Positions 27,385 to 36,655 are shown, counted from the stretch's first letter. The stretch is 64,000 nucleotides of DNA from Paenibacillus sp. JQZ6Y-1 (GCF_040719145.1 NZ_JBFDUZ010000001.1:1984001-2048000); one strand, 5' to 3'. Program-made: numbers and translations. The notes: generated by a model not told the origin, from the sequence alone.

Positions 27385-28350
27385 TTAGTTAATGCCGATT
27401 TTGCTCGGCCAGTTGCCATACCAGGCATAACCAGCTCTGCGCTCTTGCTCAATGTCTTTGAGAGCATATTTTACTACACCATCACGACCGGTAAAGATCG
27501 GTTTATTGGTATCCAGCTGATAAAAGCGCGCCCAGATCGGCGCTGCGCTGGAGTCGGCAACGATATAGCTATCTGTGCTGTTGCGCTCATAACGATAGCC
27601 AGTAATTTTCACTTTTTTGAACCAATCTTCAGCAGCTTTGATTGAAGCGGTAATTTGCGTCGTTGCTGGTCTTGTTTTGAGGAACTTCACGATGGTAGTG
27701 CTCTCGCCTGCGCTTAGAGAAGCGACTTCATAGATACGTGCGCTTGTCGGTTTGAGCGTATTCTCATCATGCTGCTGTCCCCATGCGGTCAACTTACCGC
27801 CGGATACGTATTGAGTTTTCAGCAGGCAGTCCACGCCTTTATCGACCGCTTGTTTGGCTTTGCTCGCCAGATTGCTATCCACAAAGGAGAAATCACCTTT
27901 TTTGTTGGCAATTTCGTCAAGCAGAATCAGTACATTCACCATCGCGTCATCATTGTACGTGATATGCGTATGATAGTCGGAGCTTTTATATACTTGCGGG
28001 AAGCCGCCATTGGCATACTGCATATTCAGCAGGAAGTTAATGCCTTTAATAGCTGCGGCAGAGTACGTCGTATTTTTGCTGCTGGTATATTCGCTGGCTA
28101 GACGGCGAATTTCCGTATATGTAGCTTTATTGTCGATAGTGGATTTTGCCCATTCGCCACTTGTTTCGGAATAGTACTTTTTCCAACCACCATCGGCTTG
28201 CTGATTTTTTAAGATGTCAGAAATACTCGCAGTGGTACCCGAACCATCTGCTGCCATAACGATCGCTGTAGGAGTCGGGGTGAACAGTGCTGCTCCTACG
28301 GAACCTAATAGAGCGATAGATAATGCACAGGTCAGTGTACGATTTTTCAT
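27385..28350 (-). CDS. Secreted pectate lyase, PL10 family
   Basis: The 321-residue enzyme cleaves polygalacturonate by beta-elimination outside the cell. A Sec signal peptide (MKNRTLTCALSIALLGSVGAALF..., cleavage near MAA-DG at about residue 33-35) is followed by PL10 blocks: LKNQQADGGWKKYY, NKATYTEIRRLA, FLLNMQYANGGFPQVY, ITYNDDAMVNV, LTAWGQQHDENTLKPTSARIYEVASLSAGES and a final RAGYAWYGNWP. The conserved DDAM aspartates and TSAR arginine fit the calcium-dependent active site. GAGGGAG lies 9 bases before the ATG. The promoter overlaps a cre-like site, pointing to catabolite repression. Confidence 0.93.
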   Translation of the reverse strand: MKNRTLTCALSIALLGSVGAALFTPTPTAIVMAADGSGTTASISDILKNQQADGGWKKYYSETSGEWAKSTIDNKATYTEIRRLASEYTSSKNTTYSAAAIKGINFLLNMQYANGGFPQVYKSSDYHTHITYNDDAMVNVLILLDEIANKKGDFSFVDSNLASKAKQAVDKGVDCLLKTQYVSGGKLTAWGQQHDENTLKPTSARIYEVASLSAGESTTIVKFLKTRPATTQITASIKAAEDWFKKVKITGYRYERNSTDSYIVADSSAAPIWARFYQLDTNKPIFTGRDGVVKYALKDIEQERRAGYAWYGNWPSKIGIN

Positions 28351-28437
28351 GAATAATACTCCCTCTCGAAATAAATGATGTGTTGCATTGGTATCAAATC
28401 TTGTGCTGTATTACTGTACCGCATCAGCACGAGACTC

Positions 28438-28467
28438 ATTCTAGCGAATCTATGTTAACGTTGTCAA
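28438..28467 (-). promoter_or_regulatory. Pectate lyase promoter overlapping a cre-like site
   Basis: On the minus strand TTGACA (28462-28467) and TAGAAT (28438-28443) are 18 bp apart. TGTTAACGTTGTCA (28453-28466, plus strand) fits the CcpA consensus TGWAANCGNTNWCA at all but one position and covers the -35 box. Confidence 0.6.
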
Positions 28468-28680
28468 TTCATACCTTTCCTTGCATATTCTTTATATTTA
28501 GAATCATTTTCCATCTATTTCGATATTGTTATGCTTATATATTTCAATGGCATACTCCCTTCCCTTCAATACCTACATCCGCTTTCTCATATGGAAAATA
28601 ATATTTGAAATAGGTTTTCATTTTGCTGTCAACATGAATGCCATTGGTATAGAGTAATAAACCATCCAAACACAGCAAAA

Positions 28681-28706
28681 AGACTGGGTCATCGATCCCC
28701 CAGTCT
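28681..28706 (-). terminator. Terminator after the MFS gene
   Basis: AGACTGGG (28681-28688) pairs with CCCAGTCT (28699-28706), followed on the minus strand by TTTTGCTG. Confidence 0.75.
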
Positions 28707-28886
28707 CAAGCAACGTACGCCAATACCAAAATATGGAACTCCCCTTTTTATAGATGACAGTTATTCGATAATAATCTAAATAGATACAACGTAATCATTC
28801 TTTTCCCGAATATTATGTCATTTTTAACGCTTATTTGCGATTTCGTATGACCCTTTGTAGCTTAATGTCTGAATAATGCAACTTGA

Positions 28887-30287
28887 TTACGTATGGCGAA
28901 TCGCGATATTGACACGTTCCGAGAAGAACAGCATCAATACAATAAACGCCAACACAACATACGGAAACAATCCAATCTGCACATAGCTAGCAACCACACC
29001 GAACAGCGGTGGCAGCAATGTGGCGCCAGTATAAGCAACCGCCATCTGGTAACCGATCAGCCGTGCTGAATTGCCTTCACCGAAGCGTGCAGGTGTCTCA
29101 TGCAGCAATCCAGGGAAAATCGGAGCAAACCCAATACCGATCATAATCAATCCGAGCATAAGTAGACTTCCCGGCAATGGCAACAGCAGCAAAATTGCAC
29201 CAACTACAGACAATAGCTGTCCAAGTAAAATCAATGTTCGATTGCTCGCTCGCAATGTCAAAAATCCAGTCACAAAACGTCCAATTGTAATCCCAGCAAA
29301 ATATAGCGAAATCCAGCCTGCCGCTACTTCTGGTGCAATCTGCCGTGAGCCGACAAGAAAGCTGGCTCCCCATAAGCTAACCGTTGTCTCTGCCCCACAA
29401 TAGAACAAAAACGTAAACAACGTAAACTTTACACCCGGTAAACGAAAGAGTCCGGCTCCCGGTGCAGCCTTTGGAGTACTGGCTGCTGCCGATTGTTGTG
29501 CAGCATCCTGTGGATAATGATCTGGCTCGGATGTAGAGTGAACAGTCCCACTAGGATCATTTGCCACCACATTGGTTGTCGTCTGATCTGTGACGGACGA
29601 TTGTTGAGGTTGCCCTATAGCAGTATGTGCTCCCTCCTGCGTTCCTTCTCCCATCACGGACAAACCATCGATAGCATGAGTTTCCGCTGCTGCTTGCTTT
29701 CGCTGTCGTTCAAATTGCTTTTCCTGCTGCCTTAGTTTTACAACCTTGCCCCATAGTGGCAGTGTGAATAGCAGAATAAGTACCAACGCAAATTGTACAC
29801 ATGCAACCGCAATGTAGCCGCCGCGCCATGAACTGTCCGTACCAATATAATGAGACATAATGATCGGTCCAGCGGTTGCCCCTACACCCCAAAAGCAATG
29901 CAGCCAGCTCATATGATGCGCTTTATAGTTGGAAGCGACAAAATGGTTCAATCCCGAATCCACAGCTCCCGCACCAATACCCAGTGGAATCTCCAACAGT
30001 ACCAACCAACCGAATGACGGCACAAAGGCAAAGCCAAGCAGCGCTGCTGCTGTCAAACAACAGCTAATAAGCGTAATCAGCCCAGCGCCCAGCTTTTCGA
30101 TTAATTTGCCACTTGCCAGACTGGATAGAATCGTTCCAACCGCCCCAACAATTGCCAATCCGCCTGCCGCACTGAATGGCGTGCCGATATCTACATGCAG
30201 CACCGGCCATGCTGCGCCTAGCATCGAATCTGGAATACCCAGACTGATAAAAGAAAGATAGATCACAATCAGAAACAGAGTAGCCAT
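28887..30287 (-). CDS. MFS transporter with long cytoplasmic linker
   Basis: The 466-residue transporter has twelve predicted helices. It opens MATLFLIVIYLSFISLGIPDSMLGAAWP, a start typical of the FucP/YfkF-like sugar and drug MFS groups. Between helices 6 and 7 is an unusually long hydrophilic linker of about 90 residues, rich in Gln, Thr, Ser and Ala, which looks disordered. Substrate is unknown. The start at 30287 has GGAGG 8 bases upstream; five extra residues to 30302 are possible but lack a site. It is monocistronic with a terminator at 28681. Confidence 0.87.
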   Translation of the reverse strand: MATLFLIVIYLSFISLGIPDSMLGAAWPVLHVDIGTPFSAAGGLAIVGAVGTILSSLASGKLIEKLGAGLITLISCCLTAAALLGFAFVPSFGWLVLLEIPLGIGAGAVDSGLNHFVASNYKAHHMSWLHCFWGVGATAGPIIMSHYIGTDSSWRGGYIAVACVQFALVLILLFTLPLWGKVVKLRQQEKQFERQRKQAAAETHAIDGLSVMGEGTQEGAHTAIGQPQQSSVTDQTTTNVVANDPSGTVHSTSEPDHYPQDAAQQSAAASTPKAAPGAGLFRLPGVKFTLFTFLFYCGAETTVSLWGASFLVGSRQIAPEVAAGWISLYFAGITIGRFVTGFLTLRASNRTLILLGQLLSVVGAILLLLPLPGSLLMLGLIMIGIGFAPIFPGLLHETPARFGEGNSARLIGYQMAVAYTGATLLPPLFGVVASYVQIGLFPYVVLAFIVLMLFFSERVNIAIRHT

Positions 30288-30650
30288 TAACAGAACCTCC
30301 AATTATGTATGCTGTTCATCTGTTCTTTTATTGAAAATCAGGATTATCATACCATCTATTGACTTTTTTGCAAGCGGATACGCACGGCATCATTGTTAGC
30401 TGAATGAGGAAGACAGACTATATCACGGGAACTATATACGGTGTAATGAAGTGGAGCGATGTATTACAATTGCTGAATTACACATATAGAAGAATATATA
30501 GAGAAATATATATAGGAACGGGCAGTGGATAACCTCCACTGCCCTTGGTGAATGAATGCAATAGGCACAGCATAACTTAGATGTGCCTAATATAACCTGC
30601 ATATCATGACACGTATTTTATACTATCGTAGATAAATAAGAACGTTGAGT
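30288..30650. other. Intergenic stretch between the MFS and proS genes
   Basis: It contains the hairpin GGGCAGTGGA (30520-30529)/TCCACTGCCC (30535-30544), the probable terminator of proS. Nothing else is recognised. Confidence 0.5.
30520..30544 (-). terminator. Probable terminator after proS
   Basis: A 10-bp GC-rich stem with a 5-base loop, followed on the minus strand by a T/A-rich run, lies about 105 bases past the proS stop. Confidence 0.65.
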
Positions 30651-32396
30651 TTAGGAAAGAAGCGCCAATACTTCGTGCAATACCTGCTTCATCTGTATCT
30701 GTTGGCGTTGACGATCATGACGGTTCATCCATTCTACTTCGCCGTTTACGATTCCTTTGCCTACAATAATACGCAGCGGTATTCCAATCAGATCGGCATC
30801 CTTGAATTTGACACCGGCACGCTCATCCCGATCATCCAGCAGTACATCTACACCATGCTGTCGCAGTTGATTATACAACTGCACCGATGCTTCATATTGC
30901 TGCCCATCCTTGACCGAAACGGGAATCAGATGCAATTGATATGGTGCCACTGTCAGCGGCCAGCAAATACCGTCTTCATCATGATGCTGCTCAATAATGG
31001 CAGATAGTAGGCGCGATACTCCAATTCCATAGCAGCCCATCAGCAGCGTTTGCTGCTTGCCATGCTGATCTTGAACGCGCGCCTGCATCACTTCGCTATA
31101 GCGTGTACCGAGTTCAAATACATGACCCAGCTCAATGCCTTTGCCTAGCTGCAATATGCCTTCCTCACAACGCGGACAGCCTTCGCCCGCCTCTACATTG
31201 TGCAGGTCATAACGATCTGCTGCTGGCAAATGCTGCGCAGGTACTACATGTTCGTAATGGTAATCCGCTTCATTTCCACCGCAGATCGCTTCATTCATCT
31301 CATACACAGCATGATCTACAAGCACACGTATGGACTGTTGCTTCCATGCTTTCAGTTCATACGGTCCGAGGAAGCCAACCGGTACCTGAGTCAGACGAAT
31401 GACGGTATCATGATCGGCTAACGTTAGCTGCTCTGCCTGCACAATACGCTGTAGCTTGACCTCATTGATCTCATGATCACCACGTACAACCACCAATAGC
31501 GGTTGCCCATCCGCGATAAACACTAGCGTTTTGATGATAGCCGATGCCTGTACATGCAGATATTCGGCTAGCTGACTGATTGTTGTTATGCCTGGTGTAT
31601 GGATTTTTTGTGGTGCTTTGTCTATTCGCTCGGTGACGGAAGCTTCAGTCCATTGGCTATCAGAAGCTAGGGAGAGCCGATATTCCGCTTTTTCCAAATT
31701 GGCAGCATAGTGGCAATGGTTGCAGGAAACAATCGTATCTTCACCCACATCGGTTAATGCCATAAATTCATGCGTCCAGCCATCGCCGCCAATCGAACCG
31801 ACATCTGCCTCCACAGCCCGAAATTGTAACCCGCAGCGTGCGAAAATACGGTGATACGTCTCGTACATTAACAAGTATGATTCCCGTAATGCCTCACGGC
31901 TGATGTCAAACGAGTACGCATCCTTCATCATAAACTCGCGTCCACGCAGCAACCCGAAGCGCGGACGATTCTCATCACGGAACTTGGTTTGAATTTGATA
32001 CACCTTGAGCGGTAGCTGACGATACGAGCGAATCTCGCTACGGATCAGATCGGTGATTACTTCTTCATGTGTGGGACCGAGTACAAAATGACGTCCATGC
32101 CGATCGGCAATACGCATCAGCTTGCTGCCATACGTATCATATCGTCCCGATTCTTGCCATAATTCCGTTGGGTTCAGCACTGGCAAATGCAACTCCTGTA
32201 CACCAGCTTGATCCAGCTCCTCGCGAATGATTTGTTCCACCTGATGCAATACTCGCTGCGCTAATGGCAGATGCGTATAGATACCAGCAGCAACCTGTCG
32301 AATATATCCGGCACGCAACAGCAAGCGGTGGCTTGCTACCTCAGCGTCGCCAGGATTTTCACGCCATGTATGTCCAAGCAATTGGCTTTGTCTCAT
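30651..32396 (-). CDS. proS: Prolyl-tRNA synthetase
   Basis: The 581-residue class II synthetase charges tRNA-Pro. It is the bacterial type with an inserted editing domain (about residues 235-390: TPGITTISQLAEYLHVQASAIIKTLVF and onward). Catalytic motifs include LLRAGYIRQVAAGIYTHLPLAQRV, FVLGPTHEEVITDLIRSEI, FRDENRPRFGLLRGREFMMKDAYSF and LLMGCYGIGVSRLLSAIIEQH. The anticodon-binding domain is at the C-terminus (VKFKDADLIGIPLRIIVGKG). It is slightly longer than the usual 565-570 residues. GGGAG lies 9 bases before the ATG. A T-box leader upstream makes expression depend on uncharged tRNA-Pro. Confidence 0.95.
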   Translation of the reverse strand: MRQSQLLGHTWRENPGDAEVASHRLLLRAGYIRQVAAGIYTHLPLAQRVLHQVEQIIREELDQAGVQELHLPVLNPTELWQESGRYDTYGSKLMRIADRHGRHFVLGPTHEEVITDLIRSEIRSYRQLPLKVYQIQTKFRDENRPRFGLLRGREFMMKDAYSFDISREALRESYLLMYETYHRIFARCGLQFRAVEADVGSIGGDGWTHEFMALTDVGEDTIVSCNHCHYAANLEKAEYRLSLASDSQWTEASVTERIDKAPQKIHTPGITTISQLAEYLHVQASAIIKTLVFIADGQPLLVVVRGDHEINEVKLQRIVQAEQLTLADHDTVIRLTQVPVGFLGPYELKAWKQQSIRVLVDHAVYEMNEAICGGNEADYHYEHVVPAQHLPAADRYDLHNVEAGEGCPRCEEGILQLGKGIELGHVFELGTRYSEVMQARVQDQHGKQQTLLMGCYGIGVSRLLSAIIEQHHDEDGICWPLTVAPYQLHLIPVSVKDGQQYEASVQLYNQLRQHGVDVLLDDRDERAGVKFKDADLIGIPLRIIVGKGIVNGEVEWMNRHDRQRQQIQMKQVLHEVLALLS

Positions 32397-32450
32397 AACT
32401 GTTCACTCCCTGATCGGATTACGGTTACATTGGATTGAATATAAGAACGC

Positions 32451-32745
32451 AAAAAGACGCATTCGTCAGGGACGAATGCGTCGTGGTACCACCCTTATTT
32501 ATTCATCATTGCCAACGTGTACAGCTGCATGCCGCCAGACGATGATGAATCTTTGTGCCGATAACGGGGCTGCCGGCAGAATCACCGAACATCTGCTTCT
32601 CCCATTATGCAATGAGAAAAAGAGGATTCGGGTACTGCTTGCTCACGGGATAGGACTTGATCAGACCGTACATGAGAAACCTTTCAGCCGGTGGATTTCT
32701 TCTCTGGACAACGGTAGGATGGATCAAGAGTCTCGATCATTGCAA
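32451..32745 (-). ncRNA. T-box leader (tRNA-Pro sensing) of proS
   Basis: The minus-strand leader contains the T-box core GGGTGGTACCACG (32482-32494). A terminator follows: GACGCATTCGTC/GACGAATGCGTC plus five T (32451-32482). Stem I shows CTTGATC/GATCAAG and ACCGT/ACGGT pairings and the GGCTGAAAGG distal motif. The specifier bulge probably lies at 32647-32655, where TCCTATCCC holds both CCU and CCC proline codons; I cannot choose between them. Uncharged tRNA-Pro should stabilise the antiterminator and let proS be read. Confidence 0.93.
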
Positions 32746-32780
32746 TGTTGATATGTCATGCTCCGGAATATGTAGTGAAC

Positions 32781-32810
32781 AGATTACTGTATCCTTCCCC
32801 GATCCGTCAA
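32781..32810 (-). promoter_or_regulatory. Promoter of the proS T-box transcript
   Basis: TTGACG (32805-32810) and TAATCT (32781-32786) are 18 bp apart on the minus strand, starting ten bases past the stop of the EAL gene. Confidence 0.55.
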
Positions 32811-32819
32811 CACCTTTTT

Positions 32820-33707
32820 TCAGGCTTCATATTGACCAGATACTTCTGCACACCACTCGGCAATCCATTTGTATTTAAGTGAGGTTGCCGGTTTCCCCAA
32901 CGCATATCCCTGTCCAAACTGGATCTGATGTTGACGCAAAAACAGCAATTCCTCCGTCCGTTCAATCCCTTCCGCAATAATATGCGTACCTGATTCCAAC
33001 GCAAACTCCTGTAGCAATTTGACGACACGTTGCTGATCGGGACGCGAATCAATATGACGTACAAGTGACTTGTCCAATTTGATAAACTCGGGCTTCAAGC
33101 TAACGATTGACTTGAGACTGTTATACCCTGATCCAGCATCGTCAATCGCAATGCGAAACCCTTGATCACGGTAATTTGACAGCACCTTTTCAAAGGCTTC
33201 GTAATCTTCCACTGCCTGCTTTTCGGTTAGTTCAAATACAATCTGCTCTGGCTTCAGCCCATAGCGAAACAGATGGCGGAGTGTCTCCCCGCTGCGATAA
33301 TTGGTATCGCCCAGCACATCAGGATGAACATTGATGAATACCGTTCCCTGTTCAGCCGATGGTGCATAATCCAGCGCATCCCGATAACGTTTAAACGATA
33401 ATTCACGACAGAATTGCTCAAACGCAAACACTTGATTGGTGCTGCCAATATAATCGTAAAAAGCATCGGTATGCGGAAACAAGGATGAGAATGGCGGACG
33501 GTTCAACACTTCATAACCGAGACAGCTGCCATCCTGCAAATTCAGAATCGGCTGGAAATACGTAGCGAGCTGCTGTTCTTTCATAATCTTTTTGAGTTTA
33601 AAAAATTGACGCTGGGAAGTAATCAAATGCCCTGTTGTGTAACGCAAATACTCCAAATAACCGTACTTTCCATGTTTAGCTCGCTTGGTCAGAAAAGGGA
33701 TTTTCAT
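32820..33707 (-). CDS. EAL-domain protein (c-di-GMP phosphodiesterase candidate)
   Basis: The 295-residue protein is a single EAL domain after a 40-residue basic N-terminus. Motifs are YFQPILNLQDGSCLGYEVLNRP (EVL signature), INVHPDVL with the metal Asn, FELTEKQAV, IDDAGSGYNSLK, FIKLDKSLVRH, and IIAEGIE with GQGYALGKP. Most metal ligands are present, although Ala replaces Phe in the usual DDFG loop. It therefore probably degrades c-di-GMP, but a receptor role is possible. No membrane helix is visible. AAAGGA lies 9 bases upstream of the ATG. No terminator lies before the proS promoter. Confidence 0.88.
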   Translation of the reverse strand: MKIPFLTKRAKHGKYGYLEYLRYTTGHLITSQRQFFKLKKIMKEQQLATYFQPILNLQDGSCLGYEVLNRPPFSSLFPHTDAFYDYIGSTNQVFAFEQFCRELSFKRYRDALDYAPSAEQGTVFINVHPDVLGDTNYRSGETLRHLFRYGLKPEQIVFELTEKQAVEDYEAFEKVLSNYRDQGFRIAIDDAGSGYNSLKSIVSLKPEFIKLDKSLVRHIDSRPDQQRVVKLLQEFALESGTHIIAEGIERTEELLFLRQHQIQFGQGYALGKPATSLKYKWIAEWCAEVSGQYEA

Positions 33708-33824
33708 GTTTATTCATCCTTTGAATGCGAAAGCCAGGACAATCATTCCTGTTGCGTGAATTTTGATGGGTCTATAGTAACACTTTTTTTAAGAAAAATC
33801 GTTAATTTAAAATAAAAAATGAAA

Positions 33825-33866
33825 AAAGAATGGGCAACCGCTTTACAACACGATTGTCCACTCTTT
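33825..33866 (-). terminator. Terminator after the pyruvate oxidase gene
   Basis: AAAGAATGGGCAA (33825-33837) pairs with TTGTCCACTCTTT (33854-33866) with one mismatch and one wobble; a T run follows on the minus strand. Confidence 0.65.
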
Positions 33867-33944
33867 TGTTTGGTGCTATAGACCGAGTTATACCTTATCC
33901 TACTTGGCTTTTTAGAGAAGCAGAACGTAATAGAACGACATCTA

Positions 33945-35675
33945 TTAGCGTAATAAATTGGATTTGGCAAGGTCGATCAATTCGTCCCCACGTCCGTTCA
34001 TAATCGCTTTTGCCATCCATAGCGAGAAACCTTTGACCTGCGCTTTGGTAATTGTTGGCGGCATGGACAGTTCCTGACGGTTCACGACAACATCCAGCAG
34101 CACTGGACCGTCGTGCGCCAATGCGCGCTGTACAGCATCCTCTAATTCTTCCGCATCCTCTACGCGAATGCCTTGAATTCCAAGTGCGTTGGCAACTGCC
34201 GCAAAGTCCGTGCTATGCAGATCCGTTCCTGATTCCAGATAACCGCCCGCTTTCATCTCTAGCTCTACGAAGCTCAGTGCGCTATTGTTGAAAACGACTA
34301 CTTTAACTGGTAAATTGTGCTGCTTGAGTGTGATCAGATCACCCATCAACATACTAAGACCGCCATCCCCAGAGAAGGAGATCACTTGACGGTCACGCTC
34401 GGTTGCCTGCAAGCCGATCGCCTGCGGCAGTGCATTCGCCATCGTACCATGGTTGAACGAACCAATCAGACGGCGCTGCTCGCTCATTTCCAGATACCGT
34501 GCGGTCCAAACAGTTGGTGTTCCTACGTCTGCCGTGAAGATTGCATCCGGTGCAGCCGCATCACTGACTACTTTAGTCAAATATTGTGGATGCAATCCTT
34601 TGTTGCCGGAGCGTCCTTTGACTGCCATCTCGTCCAGTTCCTCGCGTACCTTGCGATAACGATCCAGCGATTTTTCCAAATGTCCGCTATCATGCTCGGT
34701 CGTGAGCAGTGGTAACAGACGTTTCACCGTTTCCTTTACATCGCCACATAGACCATATGTGAGTGTTGTACGGCGACCAAGATGCGATGGGTCAATATCT
34801 ACCTGCAAGATCTTTGCTTTTTCCGGGTAAAATTGACGGTACGGGAAGTCCGTTCCCAGCATCAGCAGCACATCACAATCCATCATGGCATGATAACCTG
34901 ACGAATATCCGATCAATCCAGTGAGACCGACAAAATATGGATTATTGTATTCTAGATGTTCTTTACCGCGCAGAGCGACAATCATTGGAGCTTGTAGTCG
35001 CTGACACAGCTCCATCACTTCGGCATGAGAGAATTTGCAACCCGCTCCACATAGCAGTGAGATTTTCTTGCCTTCATTCAAATAAGTTGCTAAGGTTTGC
35101 AAATCAGCATCATTCGGCACAATAACTGGATGTGTTGGATAAGCGACCTGCTCTGGCACAGGATGCGTGCTTTCTTCCAGACCTGCAATATCTCCGGGCA
35201 AAATGACAACCGATACACTCGACTTGGCAATCGCTGTCTGGATCGCCATCGTCAATGTACGCGGCATTTGCTTCTCAGTCATAATGGCTTCGCAAAAGTC
35301 ACTGCACTCCTGAAAAATCAATTCTGGGTGAGTAGCCTGAAAATAACTGCTACCGATCTCATCGCTCGGAATATGAGCAGCAATCGCTAATACCGGCACA
35401 CGATTACGATAACAATCGTACAGCCCATTGATCAAATGCAGATTTCCTGGTCCACTACTGCCTGCGCAAACGGCAATTGTACCGTTCAATTCTGCTTCCG
35501 CGCCAGCGGCAAAAGCAGCGACCTCTTCATGACGAACATGAATCCATTCGATTTTGCCTGAACGACGAACAGCGTCGATAATCGCATTCAGCGAGTCTCC
35601 GGTAATTCCGAATATACGTTTTACCCCGGCATTGACTAATGTTTCTACGACCGAATCTGCAATTGTTTTTTTCAA
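33945..35675 (-). CDS. Pyruvate oxidase-type thiamine diphosphate enzyme (PoxB/YdaP-like)
   Basis: The 576-residue enzyme belongs to the ThDP family near pyruvate oxidase and B. subtilis YdaP. It shows the cofactor-activating Glu in IHVRHEEVAAFAAGAEAELNG, the GSSGPGNLHLINGLYD loop, and the ThDP-magnesium motif SFSGDGGLSMLMGDLITLKQHNLPVKVVVFNNS. Pyruvate is the probable substrate, giving acetate or acetyl phosphate plus CO2. The favoured start is the TTG at 35675 with GGAAGGTG 7 bases upstream; a longer reading to 35708 lacks a site. In Bacillus the homologue is a general-stress gene; no sigma-B promoter was identified here. Confidence 0.87.
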   Translation of the reverse strand: MKKTIADSVVETLVNAGVKRIFGITGDSLNAIIDAVRRSGKIEWIHVRHEEVAAFAAGAEAELNGTIAVCAGSSGPGNLHLINGLYDCYRNRVPVLAIAAHIPSDEIGSSYFQATHPELIFQECSDFCEAIMTEKQMPRTLTMAIQTAIAKSSVSVVILPGDIAGLEESTHPVPEQVAYPTHPVIVPNDADLQTLATYLNEGKKISLLCGAGCKFSHAEVMELCQRLQAPMIVALRGKEHLEYNNPYFVGLTGLIGYSSGYHAMMDCDVLLMLGTDFPYRQFYPEKAKILQVDIDPSHLGRRTTLTYGLCGDVKETVKRLLPLLTTEHDSGHLEKSLDRYRKVREELDEMAVKGRSGNKGLHPQYLTKVVSDAAAPDAIFTADVGTPTVWTARYLEMSEQRRLIGSFNHGTMANALPQAIGLQATERDRQVISFSGDGGLSMLMGDLITLKQHNLPVKVVVFNNSALSFVELEMKAGGYLESGTDLHSTDFAAVANALGIQGIRVEDAEELEDAVQRALAHDGPVLLDVVVNRQELSMPPTITKAQVKGFSLWMAKAIMNGRGDELIDLAKSNLLR

Positions 35676-35822
35676 TGTACTCACCTTCCGTTTCTCCAAT
35701 ATGTTCATACATCATTACCCTGAACAGCAATTCAGTTAACCACTGGAATAAGTTTCCTTATTAGGAGTTCATATTGCACTTTTATCATATTCCATACAGA
35801 CACTTTTACTCTGTACATACGG

Positions 35823-35853
35823 AAAGCAGACCGCCTATATTGCGATCTGCTTT
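35823..35853 (-). terminator. Probable terminator after the GNAT fusion gene
   Basis: AAAGCAGA (35823-35830) pairs with TCTGCTTT (35846-35853); the following run is only partly T-rich. Confidence 0.5.
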
Positions 35854-35935
35854 TCAGCTTGAGAACAGCTTTATGAATAGATATAGACTGTGATCTTATG
35901 GTTATTGCGTTGAGATTGGCATGCATGTAAAGCTA

Positions 35936-36655
35936 CTATTCCTTCCACCATACATCGTTATAGCTACTATCGCGTTTAAATTGAACCGCAGCATAAGAGC
36001 AGGCTGGTATAATCTTTTTATTCTCTGCGCGGGCTGCATTTACCACTTGATCCAACAAGCCCTTGGCGATCTTGCCACCTCGGAATTCTGGATTCACATA
36101 CGTATGGTTTAGTGTCCATGTATCATGAAATGGACCCGGAATATACGTAATCTCACCAATCACTTGATCATCTTTTTTCAAGAAGAATGCTGTGCCTTCC
36201 TGATACAACTGTCCACCTTCAATCAGCTGAGCGCCTGCATGCTGCTGATCAGCGGCACGGTCAACGTCAGTATATCCATGCTGCGTATGATTGGAAGGAG
36301 CGGCGTGCGTGTCTACATTCGCCTCTTCCGCCGTTCTACGCTCGGTAACTGCGCCGAATAGACCTTTTACGATGCTCACGCCCTGTTGAATATCCTTTTT
36401 GGTAGAAGCGATATGCTTTTTAGACTGCGTCATACCAGTGTTCGCTTTTTGGAGACTTTGCTTTAATTGCTGCGTTGAATTCTGCGCTTTCTCAGATGTT
36501 TGCTTGGCATGATCCATTGTCGTTTGCAGACGCTTCTGCACTTGATCGACATCTCCTTTGACATCGTCCAATGTACCTTTAATACCGTCCATCGTCTGCT
36601 TTACTTCGTTAATGCTATCTTTGATGCCTTTTAGTTCTTTGATTGGGTTTCTCAT
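35936..36655 (-). CDS. Coiled-coil / GNAT acetyltransferase (YjdJ-type) fusion
   Basis: The 239-residue protein joins two parts. Residues 1-100 form a heptad-rich, YtxH-like amphipathic coil (IKELKGIKDSINEVKQTMDG, TTMDHAKQTSEKAQNSTQQL). After a linker of about 40 residues, residues 145-239 form a small GNAT domain of the YjdJ type: VIGEITYIPGPFHDTWTLNHTYVNPEFRGGKIAKGLLDQVV and KKIIPACSYAAVQFKR. The acetyl-CoA loop reads FRGGKIA. The acceptor is unknown; the coil may tether the enzyme to a partner or the cell surface. CGGAGG lies 8 bases before the ATG. Its 5' side faces the structured-RNA region. Confidence 0.8.
   Translation of the reverse strand: MRNPIKELKGIKDSINEVKQTMDGIKGTLDDVKGDVDQVQKRLQTTMDHAKQTSEKAQNSTQQLKQSLQKANTGMTQSKKHIASTKKDIQQGVSIVKGLFGAVTERRTAEEANVDTHAAPSNHTQHGYTDVDRAADQQHAGAQLIEGGQLYQEGTAFFLKKDDQVIGEITYIPGPFHDTWTLNHTYVNPEFRGGKIAKGLLDQVVNAARAENKKIIPACSYAAVQFKRDSSYNDVWWKE

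Larger units (their letters stand above)
28351..28886. other. Intergenic region upstream of the pectate lyase
   Basis: It holds the lyase promoter with its cre-like site and the terminator of the downstream MFS gene. A 73-codon frame at 28380-28601 has no ribosome site or recognisable protein and was not called. Confidence 0.6.

Noticed and set aside
28380-28601. Open frame of 73 codons upstream of the pectate lyase
   Set aside because: No ribosome site and no recognisable protein; it overlaps the lyase promoter on the other strand.
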